NCBI GenBank assembly: GCA_003254885.1
Contig: QANT01002189.1
Span: 1-46,575, forward strand
DNA from: Purshia tridentata
Taxonomy: Eukaryota; Streptophyta; Magnoliopsida; Rosales; Rosaceae
Direction of reading: 5' to 3'
DNA: 46,575 bases
Shown: positions 31,673 through 41,800 of the stretch, piece after piece
Position numbering within the stretch: the first letter of the stretch is position 1
How the letters are laid out: the number at the start of each line of letters is the position of its first letter
Notes under the pieces: generated by a model
What the model saw: the letters and a program-made list of their open reading frames with translations, nothing else
What the model was told of the DNA's origin: nothing
Databases searched by the model: none
Program-made: the position numbers and the translations under genes

Positions 31673-32288
31673 ATGAGATCCATGTCCTGCAGCCTTGTAG
31701 CTTTAGTGTTTGTTTTGTTCACAACTATTTGGCTACACCTGCTTGCTTCCATTAATGGTGTGAAGCTAACCGAACCCATCTGCACATAACTTCCTGTATT
31801 GAATTTTATTTTACGCAATCTTAAAACGTTATTGTCGAAATGCCAATATGTTATATATTTTGATTTTTGCATATGAGAACATATATACTAAGCATTATGA
31901 TACAGTATTCTATCAGTACTGAATTTCAAACATGTGGCCACATTGCAGCAAGGATTGAGCCAAATGAATCGGTGGGGTCTTGGCGAACTGTAAGGAAGGC
32001 AACATCAAGGTTATACAAGTCCTCGGTGGCATGCTCCCTTCAGGAAGTCAAGTTTTCTCAGTGACGATACTGAACGAATGTCCAACCGGATGCAGTGTTG
32101 AGCAAATCCATCTGAGCTGTCGCTCCTTTCGATCTGAGAAACTCATTAATCCTCATATGTTGAGGCGCTTGAGTGACAATGACTGCCTTTTTTATGATGG
32201 GAAGCCCCTTGCCAATGGTGCAGTGGTGTCTTTCGACTATGCCTCAGCTACGCAGTTCCCTCTTGCTGTTTCATCCCTAACCTGCTGA
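31673..32288 (+). pseudogene. TPD1-like cysteine-rich secreted peptide gene, frameshifted
   Basis: TPD1-family peptides are secreted ligands; TPD1 itself signals through the EMS1/EXS receptor kinase to specify the anther tapetum. Exon 1 (31673-31757) encodes a signal peptide starting MRSMSCSLVALVFVLFTTIW. Its donor G|GTGTGA joins in phase to acceptor TTGCAG|CA (exon 2 from 31949), giving ARIEPNESVG. The family domain then continues in a different frame: CKEGNIKVIQ, VTILNECPTGCSVEQIHLSC, INPHMLRRLSDNDCLFYDGK, SFDYASATQFPLAVSSLTC, stop 32286-32288. All six expected cysteines are present. The shift lies between about 31970 and 31989. No ATG restores the second frame. It is either a recent pseudogene or a single-base error in this sequence. 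Confidence 0.7.
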
Positions 32289-33453
32289 AATTAATGATTA
32301 TTTTTTGTTTCTAATTATGGCAAAGATAATGAATAGAACTACTAGCCAGTACTCTGCTATTTAGTGCTAGCATTCTGCTTATAAACAAGTGATAAATGAG
32401 CATACAATTCTGTATTTGTCCTACATTTGCTCAATAGCAATATCTATTTCTGTTTTTGTGCGTAAATTTGAACAAGTAAGACACAATTTGATTATATACA
32501 GACACTATTTCTTAATTGGAACAAAAAATTGGACCAACACGAGTTGAAGGACCAACCTCCCTGAGACCTTGAGCAACTTATATATATGCACACATAGGGA
32601 TGACTTCTAAAGTGGATTTCTTTTCATGCAACCAGACCATCCCATGACACAAAAATAAGCTGAATTTGCAAAATTGTGTCAATTGATGCAAACCAATGAT
32701 CATCATAATTTGCAGAATTTAAGCCAGAATTGTGTAACTGGTAAATAACAGGATATCAATCTTGTATCTTAAAGTTGTAATTATTTAATCAAATGGAAAG
32801 CCAAGATGCAGACTTTACTTGAAATACAAAAAATGAGTTTAAAGTAGCCTCAGAAAATTTCAGAACAATAACTCAAAGCCTTCAAAATTCTTTATTAGTT
32901 AAAATTTAGGAGTTTGTTGTCAAATTTTTGTTATATGTATCAAATTAAAGCTATGAATAATTAATAACAAAAAAAAAGGAAAAAAGAACATTGAATCAGG
33001 GACTCTAACCTTGAATCACTGAATTTGTTACCTGTACATTTCCAGTGTCAGTGCTAAGTTCAAACCGCTCTACTTCAAAGATTGGACCTACAACATTATG
33101 ATGTAGGAAAAAAAGATAACTAATGATGCTAAATCAAGCAAGGGAGCAACAAGTAAAGCTGGCTGTATTATTATAGAAGCATAAATGATAAACCTTTTGC
33201 ACAACATTCACTGCAAATACCAAGAACATTAATGAATATAAGCACCAAAAAAAAAAAAAATTAAAATTCTCACTATTTTCGGAGAATAGGGTGAAATAGA
33301 ATATAAAACACTGAAAAAGAAAAAGAAACTCATACCTTGTTAATTTTGAGACATCTATTCAGAACAAGCTTTAAAATTTTCAGATTTGCCAATTCAACGG
33401 AAATACTAAAGACAGAATTAGAAAAAAGTCAAAGGCCTTCTATCAATCATTAC
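32289..33453. other. Intergenic between convergent TPD1-like and PPR genes
   Basis: This holds the 3' flanks of two genes that point toward each other. It is AT-rich with short A runs near 32970 and 33250. No coding or repeat structure was recognised. Confidence 0.5.
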
Positions 33454-33619
33454 CTGCTATGGCAAGCCCATTCCTGCTAATATATCATGTGTCTGTTTTT
33501 ATCCATCACAGAAGTCATGGTGGGATGAATTGCAAATTATCATAGCCTTCCTTGCCATGAAATCCGCAAGTATCATGGACAACTTTTTGACCTCTGCGTA
33601 ATCTTAAGAGGAATTATCC
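33454..33619 (-). other. Decayed DYW-domain remnant behind the PPR stop codon
   Basis: Beyond the TGA, the minus strand still reads, in shifting frames, AEVKKLSMILADFMARK, KEGYDNLQF, then a HHDFCDG-like piece and GLAIA. These correspond in order to the linker and start of the DYW deaminase-like domain of PLS-type PPR proteins (EVKKLS..M...GY.PD, then HSERLAIAFGL). Stops and frameshifts separate the pieces. Confidence 0.5.
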
Positions 33620-35926
33620 TCAGCCCTTCTTTTGAATCTCCATCCAGCTAAACCCAGGATCTTTTGTGAGTCCTTTAGCTTTCATGTATTTCCGTATCTT
33701 TCTCACTTGATCCCACTTCCCCAAGGCTGCATGTACATTTGACACCAGAACATGATACCCAGTATCATAAGAATTCAATTGAACAATCTTCTCTGAGACA
33801 CGTGCAGCTATCTTTGCTTCTCCACTTGCTCGACAAGCACTAAGTAAAGATCCCCAGATACTTACATCTGCCTTCATTGGCATTGAATGGATAAAGTCCT
33901 CTGCTTGAGCTAATAGCCCAGATCGCGATAGGAGGTCAACCACACAAGCATAGTGTTCTATCCTAGGTTCAAATTTGTAGTCTTTCTTCATCCGGTCAAA
34001 GTAAGCCAGACCCTCTTCTACCAAACCTGAATGGCTACAAGCAAATATGACAGAAAGAAAAGCTAGATGATCAGGAAGGACACCGGTTGATTCCATTTCT
34101 GCAAAAGCTCTCAATGCTCTCTCACCTTCACCATATGTCCCATATGCAGAGATCAACGAAGTCCATGTCACCACATCCTTCATATTCATATGCTCAAATA
34201 CTCGTATGGTGTTTTCCAAGCTACCACAGCTAGAGTACATTTCTATTAGTGCATTCCCAACTGGAACATCAGAATGAAATCCTAACCTGAAAATGCAGCC
34301 ATGGATCTCTTTTCCTTGTTGCTTGGCAGCAAGTACGGAACACACGGGCAAGATACCTAACATGGTGGCTGTATCAGGCATTACTCCCTCATTCCTCATT
34401 CTAAGAATCATTCTGAACCCTAAACTACAATCCTCATAATGAATGCATGCAGCAATTATGGTATTCCATGTTACTATATCACGAGCTTTCATGTTCTCAA
34501 ATACTATTAATGAATCCTCTAGTTTACCACATTTTGCATATGTATCAACAAGAGCATTGCTGACAATAACATATGACTCGAATCCCAATTTTACTATATC
34601 ACAGTGGACCATTTTCCCCTGGCACACATTTGCTAGTCGAGCAGAGATAGATAGGATCATCATGTAACTTAGAGAGTCGGGTTTCATGTTACTCTTCATC
34701 ACCTTCAAGAGCTTTAATCCTTCTTGATAGCAACCATTAAGAAAATAACCATTGATCAATGAATTCCACGACACCGAATCCCTGCATTCCATACTGTCAA
34801 ATACTTCCTGTGAAGCTACTAAATTTCCACATTTTGCATACATATCAATAAGTATATTATTTGCTATAGTATCAAACTTAAAAGCACATCTTTTCATGTA
34901 ATCATGAATATATTTTGCAAGTCCCAACTCGCGTAAATGAGCACAAGCATGGAGAACGGATGTGAGAGTTAGCAAATCAGGTGTAAATTCAGTTACCATT
35001 TCCACAAAAAAATTGATCGACTCTTCAAAAAACCCCAACTGAGAGTACCCACAAAGCACAGTGTTCCAACTAACAGAGTCCTTAACTACCATCTCATCGA
35101 AAAGATTTTGAGCATCTTTTGACCAACCAAATTTAAAGTACATTGAAAGAAGACCATTGCTTACTAAAACGTCTGCATGGACCCCAATCTTTTTAACCAA
35201 AGCATGAACTACCTGACCCTCTATAACATCAACCAGGCCTCCACACGCAGGCAAAACACCGCATATGGAAAAAGAATCCGGTAACAACCCATCCATTCTT
35301 GACCTTTGGTAAATTTCCAAAGCTTCCACCCAATATCCGTTTGAACTATACCCGGAAATCAGACTATTCCACGACACCATATCCCTAAGAGGCATTTCCT
35401 CAAACAGACATCGTGCCTTATCGAGTTCGCCAAGTCTACAGTACATGTCTATCAATGCATTTCCAATATACAAGTCTGAGCCAAAACCCATCTCCAAAAT
35501 ACGCTGATGAACAATCATACCCATCTCCAGATCACACAACCCAGCACACGCATTGATCACTGAAGGAAATGTATACCTATCAGGTTGAACATTCATTTTA
35601 TGCATTCCAGTGTAATGGTCAAGAGATTTTGAGTATAACCCATTACGGTTAAGTGCTCTAATGATTGAATTCCATAGATAGACATTGTTTTTGGGCAAAC
35701 TTTGGTAGAAAACTGCGAGAGAAGAAATGGGGTCTTTGAGTTGGGCATACTTGGTTATGAGTTTTCCAGAGAAGAACACAAATTGGTGTAATCCTAAAGT
35801 GACAATCAATGACTGGACTTTGTGTACTTCTGTCATGTTTTTAGCAGAAGACAAAGCTTTCGAGAATAAAGGATAAAGGACTTCTTTCGTACGACCACTT
35901 AAACCGCTTAGGTTTGCAGTTTTCAT
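33620..35926 (-). CDS. PLS-class pentatricopeptide repeat protein, At3g03580-like, lacking DYW
   Basis: Predicted organelle RNA-binding protein; PLS-class members usually specify C-to-U RNA editing sites in mitochondria or plastids. The 768-residue intronless frame starts at ATG 35926 (MKTANLSG). About twenty P, L and S repeats run from residue ~50 to ~670, with landmarks NVYLWNSIIRALNRNGLYSK, PDRYTFPSVINACAGL, SWNSLISGYSSNGYWVEALE and KDVVTWTSLISAYGTYGEGE. An E domain follows: ADVSIWGSLLSACR, then GYHVLVSNVHAALGKWDQV and DPGFSWMEI. The frame ends at MEIQKKG, where DYW-type relatives continue for over 100 residues; the closest I recall, Arabidopsis At3g03580, has a full DYW domain. The protein may need a DYW partner in trans to edit RNA, or the locus may be losing function. 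The N-terminus could be a mitochondrial targeting sequence, but this is unsure. Confidence 0.93.
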   Translation of the reverse strand: MKTANLSGLSGRTKEVLYPLFSKALSSAKNMTEVHKVQSLIVTLGLHQFVFFSGKLITKYAQLKDPISSLAVFYQSLPKNNVYLWNSIIRALNRNGLYSKSLDHYTGMHKMNVQPDRYTFPSVINACAGLCDLEMGMIVHQRILEMGFGSDLYIGNALIDMYCRLGELDKARCLFEEMPLRDMVSWNSLISGYSSNGYWVEALEIYQRSRMDGLLPDSFSICGVLPACGGLVDVIEGQVVHALVKKIGVHADVLVSNGLLSMYFKFGWSKDAQNLFDEMVVKDSVSWNTVLCGYSQLGFFEESINFFVEMVTEFTPDLLTLTSVLHACAHLRELGLAKYIHDYMKRCAFKFDTIANNILIDMYAKCGNLVASQEVFDSMECRDSVSWNSLINGYFLNGCYQEGLKLLKVMKSNMKPDSLSYMMILSISARLANVCQGKMVHCDIVKLGFESYVIVSNALVDTYAKCGKLEDSLIVFENMKARDIVTWNTIIAACIHYEDCSLGFRMILRMRNEGVMPDTATMLGILPVCSVLAAKQQGKEIHGCIFRLGFHSDVPVGNALIEMYSSCGSLENTIRVFEHMNMKDVVTWTSLISAYGTYGEGERALRAFAEMESTGVLPDHLAFLSVIFACSHSGLVEEGLAYFDRMKKDYKFEPRIEHYACVVDLLSRSGLLAQAEDFIHSMPMKADVSIWGSLLSACRASGEAKIAARVSEKIVQLNSYDTGYHVLVSNVHAALGKWDQVRKIRKYMKAKGLTKDPGFSWMEIQKKG

Positions 35927-36356
35927 CACTACAAAGATGAAATGAACGCTCAAAGTCTGCTCTAGACTTCAGTATTGTCTTCGAGTCTTTCGTATGTTAT
36001 TTTTCATTTTTCCAGTGAAAAAGAGCTGGCTTTTTAAATAAATAAAGCATTATAAAGCATTATAAAGCATATAAGAGGGTTTAGTAACTTTAGTTCATCC
36101 TTAATTAAATGTTTAATCACAAGAAAAATCAGTTAAATTGTACACATTATTATCGATCAAATATACTAAAATCAATATAATATTAAAATAGATAAATAAT
36201 AGGTAAAATGTGTCGATTTCATATGTAAATCTATAAGAAGCAACATTGTAGGTTTGACCAGACAGGGCCAAATCTTACAAACAAAATCGATTATTATTAG
36301 CTGATTACATCAGGAATGGAAATTAACAAAGATCCAGGCAACATATGCGAATTTTT
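35927..36356. other. Intergenic between PPR and the first aspartic protease
   Basis: A 10-bp unit CATTATAAAG is repeated three times near 36048-36070. Otherwise this is AT-rich, with no gene. It should hold the PPR promoter (the gene is on the minus strand) and the 3' end of the next gene. Confidence 0.5.
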
Positions 36357-37681
36357 TTACTCAGTAGTGCAATCAGTTGACTTAAAGGACAAAGTCTTGT
36401 TGTCAAGGTCAAATCCCACCAGGAAGTCCATCTGAGCCACATTCCCATAGATTCGCACATCATCAGTAGGCAAAAATACCAAACACACAACATCTTCACT
36501 AACCCTAACAAAAGTGTTCACTGGTTTCAGCTTCACATCTGCACCACTGAAATGGACAGTGACATTGGGAGCAACATCACCAATATCTGCTTTGGTCTTG
36601 TAACAAAGCTTTAGTATCCCACTTGGATCTTGGGTCACCTTCAGACCATGAATTGCCTTTCTAATTGCTGATTCAAACCCGTCATGTGCAACATCGTTAT
36701 GGTAGTCCCTGAGTCTATGATAATGTTACCCTTAAAAGCTTGAGAATTGTGAACCTCATCAAGTGTAATATTGTTTACTCCTACACTAATGGCTTGGAGC
36801 TCGAGGTAATAAAAGGTTTCATTCCATTTTGAGAGCAAAGGGGTTGAGACCACACCTTGACCAGAAACTTTGCCACCAAAATACATCTTGCTTGGAACAT
36901 TTTTGGGGTCATTTTGGAAAATATTAGACATTACTGGCACCAAGCAATAAGAGAAAAGTTTCCCACCAACCAAATACCCAATTTGGGATACTAGTGACAC
37001 TGCCCCACTTCCAAGCCCAACAATTCCAGACTCAATCCCACTGAAGATTCCCCCATTGTGGTGTCCACACCCAAAAATAGTACTAGGACTAGATATGGAA
37101 CCCAGTGTGACAGTGTCAAGGGACAGATTCCCAGTGGTATAGGACATGTCCCCATATGTGTAATTATAGTAACAAAAATGACTTTTACAAGAGGCTTCAT
37201 TTAGCAAATGGCATTGCTTGGAGAGACAAGATAGGGGCTTGTATGTTGATGAAGAAGTGGGATCAAATAGAGGGGGTTGCTGCTTGAAACAATCCTTGCA
37301 TGGTTTGCATTGTGTCCAAATCAGATCACTGCCTGTGTCCACAATGCCAATCAAGGTTTTGGGTGGAGTCCCAATTGATATGTTTACCAAGTACTCACCT
37401 TGGCTAGGGGTCAAAGGGGCCTCAGCTGATGCCTTGACTCTAGTATAAGTGTTGATCATGCGGCGGTGATTTGATCGTCGCAAGGCGTTGCTCAGGCGTT
37501 GCCAGTGAGTTTCTGATGGGTTGCGTAAGGGAGAGGCCGGTGAGTCGCGGTGGATCATTTGAAGGCTAAGAATTTTGCCATGGCCATGATCATGTTCTGT
37601 GAGAGAAAGGGTTATTGGGAGGAATATAGAAATGGACAGTGCAATGGCAAAGAGTGAATGATATGAGAATGTAGCTGCCAT
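36357..37681 (-). pseudogene. CDR1-like aspartic protease gene broken by a small deletion
   Basis: Relatives are secreted A1-family aspartic proteases of the CDR1 (constitutive disease resistance 1) group. The frame from ATG 37681 gives a signal peptide (MAATFSYHSLFAIALSISIF), the prosegment marker IHRDSPASPL, the first active site DTGSD at Asp115, the cysteine-rich insert CKPCKDC and the second active site IIIDSGTT. Just after it, near 36690, the frame shifts: TTITML is followed by out-of-frame sequence ending at 36641. The expected continuation HDGFESAIRKAIHGLKVTQD to STDCTTE lies in another frame, ending at TAA 36357. About ten bases (the usual LPQEF-type stretch) seem deleted. There is no intron. 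Both catalytic aspartates survive, but the product would lack the last ~110 residues of the fold. Confidence 0.85.
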
Positions 37682-37752
37682 TATTATATGAAGAATGAAT
37701 TGAAGACAGCAGTCACAGCACAGAACAATTGAAACTGACTTGTAGAATTTGG

Positions 37753-37759
37753 TCTATAT
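37753..37759 (-). promoter_or_regulatory. TATA box of the broken CDR1-like gene
   Basis: The minus strand reads GCTATATAGACC, with TATATAG at 37759-37753, about 75 bases upstream of the ATG at 37681. That distance fits a normal TATA box and a leader of roughly 40 bases. Confidence 0.5.
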
Positions 37760-38729
37760 AGCGATCCAGAGAGTAATAAAGCTGTATGTCCGAGAATATC
37801 TTGAAAATTGAGTATATTTACTTAAGTGCACGCACCTTTAATTGCTGCGTAAACTGGTGTTTGACCCATAATTTGCACCTTCCCGCCATATTTTTGAACA
37901 ATAATGCTAGTACATAAATAGAATGATGTATCATTATCAAAGAATTAAATTACGAAAATTTCTTTGAAATTTCCTTTTTTTTTTTCAGATTTCGAAATTT
38001 TATCAAATTGAAATTTTATTAAAAAATTTTCAATGAAATCAAAATTCTTTTAAAATTTTTATCAAAATTTCTATATTTTTGAACTCTCAAAATCCAAAAT
38101 TTAATTCTTTGATCATTATCTATATTTTACTTTTTGAAAATAGAATTTAATCTCATGATCAACACATTATTTGATGAATAGAATTTGGTACATAAATCTG
38201 TTATATATACTAAGATATTTTAAAAAATTTAAACTGTTGGATATGAATATGTCAAGGACTATAGGGAAAAAGATGAGTTATTGCCATTTCATTTATACGT
38301 ATGGACTATTGAATCTAGACCTTTTCCAGCTCATGTCAGTATGTCACTACCAGCTAAATCAGGAAAGTTAAGTTAATTAAGAAAATTATCTTAATAATAT
38401 TGTCATGATATATAGTTGAGATTTAATTAGGTACCTACATATTACATAATTAATTCAATGGGGGAAAATTTACCTGGGCATCAGTTAATCGATCACCAAG
38501 GAAATTAAGGTTAATTACTTGGGCCGGGTAGGACCCGACATGGTCACCAAAAAACACATGCAAATTGATTCTTCAACAAGTAAAAGGTCCCAATTTTTCA
38601 ATTTGGAATTCAATTTGGAATTTTACAATGAACTAAAATAAAATCCATAAATAAAATTTTTTATTTATAACAAGTAGCTAGCAGTACAAAATAAAAAGTG
38701 AACTACATGGCGCAATAATTAATACCCAA
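37760..38729. other. Intergenic between two minus-strand aspartic proteases
   Basis: This is AT-rich sequence, with a stretch at 37940-38100 full of AAATTTT words. No coding sequence, repeat or decayed protease copy was recognised. The right edge is the 3' UTR of the next gene. Confidence 0.5.
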
Positions 38730-40064
38730 TTACATCTTGGTGCAATCAGTTGGCTTAAAAGAGACAGTGTTCTTCTTAAGGTCATATCCCACCAAGAAGT
38801 CCATCTGTGCCAAGTTCCCATAGATTGCCAACTGTTCAGAAGGACCAAAAGCAAAGCACACAACCTCCTCACTAACACTAATAAACGCATTATCTTGCTT
38901 CAACTCTACGTCAGCACCACTAAAATGGACGGTGATCCTTGGGGCTTTGAACTTACCAGATGTACTAGTCTTGTAGCAAGTACTCAGACCAATCTTAGGA
39001 TCCGTCACACGTGTCAAACCAACAGCTTCGTCAACTGCTGCTTCGACTTGTGAGTACAACTCCTGGGGCAAAATGGTCAATGTGGTGCCCGAGTCAATGA
39101 TAATGTTGCCCTTTTCTACAGAAGTTGGAACAGGAATTTTGGTTCCCTCAACACTTACTGCTTCCAAGTTCAAGTAGTAGAATGTTTTAGGGTCTTTGTC
39201 CGGGACAATGGGAGTGGACAAAACTTTAGGGCCTGAAACGACAGCGTTAGACCCAAAATTCAACTTGCTAGTGTTTTTAGTTTGTGAGAAAATTGGGACC
39301 AAGCAATATGAGAATTTGCCATCTATGGAAGAACCCATTTGGGTTATGAGTGAGGCAGGTCCACCTCCAAGCCCAACAATGCCAGACCCTCTTTCGTTGA
39401 ATGTCCCCTGATTGTCATGGCCACAGCCAATTAGGGTTTTGGGGAATGAGACATTTCTTTTGCCTTTTGTGGAGCCTAGGGTTACAGTGTCTTTGGCAAA
39501 GTCTCCTTCTGTGTGTGAACCATCACCATACGACTCTGAGTACTGGCAAACAGGGCCGGCTGAGCAAGTAGTTCCATTTAGAGAGTTACATAGGGTTGAA
39601 GAGCAAGGGAGGGTCTTGTAGGTTGAGGACTTTTTGGGGTCAAAGAGAGGGTCTATTTGTTTGTAACAATCAAGGCAGGGCTTGCACTGTGTCCAAATGA
39701 GGTCACTGCCGGTGTCTGCGATGGCTTTGATGGGAAACGGTGGCGTTCCAAGAGATAACTCCATTAGGTACTCGCCTCTGTTGTTGATCACGGTGGACTC
39801 AGCTTGGTTTGGACTTTGAGAGAGTGAAGAGGCTTTTGGGTTGAAATGGTTGACTCGTTCAAAAGAACGACGAACGGCATTGGTCAAGCGTTGGGAGGGA
39901 GTTTGTGAAGGGTCGTAGAAGGGTGATTCCGGCGAGTCACGGTGGATGAGGTCAACGGTGAAGCCACCATTGGAGGAGTCAACGGAAGAGAAATTAGAGA
40001 CACAAAGAATGATGAAGAAGGCTGTTGACAATGCAAGAGTGGCACCTGAACTATAAGCTGCCAT
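38730..40064 (-). CDS. CDR1-like secreted aspartic protease
   Basis: Pepsin-type (A1) aspartic endopeptidase, expected to be secreted to the apoplast; Arabidopsis CDR1 acts in peptide-mediated disease-resistance signalling. The intact intronless frame gives 444 residues from ATG 40064 (MAAYSSGATL). Another in-frame ATG at 40085 would add MSKSHLD, but the TATA box at 40101-40108 places transcription initiation near 40076, past that ATG. In the 444-residue numbering there is a signal peptide to about 30, prosegment marker LIHRDSPESPF near 39-49, first active site DTGSD with Asp117, and a cysteine-rich plant-specific insert from CKPCLDC. The flap tyrosine lies in SYGDGS (Tyr179), followed by IGCGHDNQGTF and second active site DSGTT with Asp324. 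The C-terminus is IYGNLAQMDFLVGYDL, then SFKPTDCTKM. It is the only complete intronless protease in this cluster. Confidence 0.93.
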   Translation of the reverse strand: MAAYSSGATLALSTAFFIILCVSNFSSVDSSNGGFTVDLIHRDSPESPFYDPSQTPSQRLTNAVRRSFERVNHFNPKASSLSQSPNQAESTVINNRGEYLMELSLGTPPFPIKAIADTGSDLIWTQCKPCLDCYKQIDPLFDPKKSSTYKTLPCSSTLCNSLNGTTCSAGPVCQYSESYGDGSHTEGDFAKDTVTLGSTKGKRNVSFPKTLIGCGHDNQGTFNERGSGIVGLGGGPASLITQMGSSIDGKFSYCLVPIFSQTKNTSKLNFGSNAVVSGPKVLSTPIVPDKDPKTFYYLNLEAVSVEGTKIPVPTSVEKGNIIIDSGTTLTILPQELYSQVEAAVDEAVGLTRVTDPKIGLSTCYKTSTSGKFKAPRITVHFSGADVELKQDNAFISVSEEVVCFAFGPSEQLAIYGNLAQMDFLVGYDLKKNTVSFKPTDCTKM

Positions 40065-40100
40065 GTCTAAATGTGATTTTGACATTTCTATTGTTGTGTG

Positions 40101-40108
40101 TATTTATA
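40101..40108 (-). promoter_or_regulatory. TATA box of the intact CDR1-like gene
   Basis: The minus strand reads CCTATAAATACACAC, a near-perfect TATAAATA at 40108-40101. It sits only 16 bases from the ATG at 40085 but 37 from the ATG at 40064, so it decides in favour of the second start. Confidence 0.65.
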
Positions 40109-40899
40109 GGCATCAAAAAGAAGAGAAAAAAGTGGGATCGGAAAGATTTTCTTTCCCCATTTGTAACCATGAATATGGATTTTATGTCAATAATTCTATG
40201 ATTTTCATTGCCCAGATTGATGTTTTCTTCCGTAATTGCTTGGATTTTCTGGAATATTCTTCCTGTTATATATTTTTATTGACTTGTGAGCAAATATTAT
40301 TAGTATCCTGTGGTATAACGGATGACCAGTTTGCATGAATTTGTCCCAAAATTTATGATTATATTCATAACGAAGTCAACTGACAAGTCAACTCAAACGT
40401 CAACGGTTTGAAGTTGTAAGATTTCATTTTATGGGATTTGATATATAACATACAACAATGCTATATTTGGAAATAGAAAATACATGGAACTTCTAATTTT
40501 GAGAGTGAAAAACTATTTTACGTACCGGTACGTAATATATGGGTAGGTGATCTTAATTATCCATAATTATATTTCTAATTACTGTTCTTAATTTTCGGAT
40601 TTGATTCGTGAACATTAATGGAATAATTTTTTTAGAAAATTTCAAATATTTGAAAAGATGCGGGATTAGCTATCCAGAGGGGGAATGGATCGAAAGAAAC
40701 TAAAAAAACATTCATAACGCAATGAATTGAGAAGATACATACGATTAGCTAAATAAATATATCGATAATTCATAATGCTACTAATCTCATATTTAATTTA
40801 TTCTAATTTCTCAACTTATTATTGCATTAATTAGAAAGAAAAAATCCAGTTTCAAGAATATTTGCTCATGAGGAGCGGAAAAAATCTGATTCTATAGGA

Positions 40900-41012
40900 A
40901 TAGGGGCGGTTTTCAACGTCAATATTTTATATATGCGCCCAATTAATATTAACAATGATAGGGGCCGTTGCGGATAAATATTTTATATATGCGCCCAATT
41001 AATATTAACAAT
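40900..41012. repeat. 58-bp tandem duplication
   Basis: Two units begin ATAGGGGC (40900 and 40958), and each contains TTTTATATATGCGCCCAATT followed by AATATTAACAAT. They differ mainly in the first 20 bases. Confidence 0.85.
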
Positions 41013-41109
41013 TATATGACCTTATCTTTTAATATTGAAAAGATCATCTAAGAATGCATTGTAAAATATTCCTGCAAAGAAATCGAGGAAATTAAAAAGT
41101 CTAAAAACT

Positions 41110-41314
41110 AAAAAATTACACAAAAACAGAAAAACCCACATATTAAAATTACATAAAAACAGAAAATAAAATAATAATAATTACCCTTTCGAGTGGGCTT
41201 GCTATAGGGCGTAAAAAATTACACAAAAACAGAAAAACCCACATATTATAAAATTACATAAAAACAGAAAATAAAAAAATAATAATTACCCTTTCGAGTG
41301 GGCTTGCTATAGGG
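41110..41314. repeat. ~104-bp tandem duplication
   Basis: Units 41110-41209 and 41213-41314 both run from AAAAAATTACACAAAAACAG through ACCCTTTCGAGTGGGCTTGC to TATAGGG. There are only a few single-base differences and short indels, so the event looks recent. Confidence 0.9.
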
Positions 41315-41459
41315 AGTGTTTCGGGGTGGGGGTTGCTGCTGAGAGGTGGGTTTTGGGTTTTGAGTGGGGGGAGGAGGGCTGGAGGTGGTGTTAAGGGTAG
41401 AAATACAATCAAGATGTGAGCTTTTACATACATATAAATGTAAAAGAAAAAAATGGCAT

Positions 41460-41800
41460 AGGGACTGCAATGAAGTTGCAGATTCGTTTCCCAAACTGAC
41501 TTTGAGCAACGAATCTATAGCTTTGTTGCTCAAGGTGACTTAGAGCAACAAAATGAGTTGATCTCTCAAGCCCATTTTGGACGACGAAGTGTAGATTTCA
41601 TCTACTAAAGTAACTTTAGGCGACTACTCTATAGCTTTGTCGCCCAAGTCCAATTGAACTTTGAGAGACGGACTCTTGTCGTCTTCTTAAGTCATTTTGG
41701 GCAATGAAACTTTAGATTCGTCTCCCAAAGTAGCTTTGGAAGACAAAATGAGTTCATCACTCAAAGTCGCTTAATTTGGAACTACTTTTTCTTATAATAT
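41460..41800. mobile_element. Decayed CACTA-like subterminal repeat block
   Basis: Words such as CGACGAAGTGTAGATTTC, GGCGACTACTCTATAGC, TTTGTCGCCCAAGT and GGCAATGAAACTTTAGATTC recur in both orientations, as in CACTA subterminal regions. The block ends near 41786-41799 with TTTTTCTTATAATA. That is the expected TTTCTTGTAGTG terminus with its three G positions read as A. The opposite end was not found. Confidence 0.4.

Noticed and set aside
30228..41800. One 11.5-kb CACTA element spanning both CACTA-like ends
   Set aside because: The interior holds unrelated single-copy-type host genes (PPR, TPD1-like, proteases) and no transposase. The two ends differ in subterminal repeats, so they belong to separate remnants.
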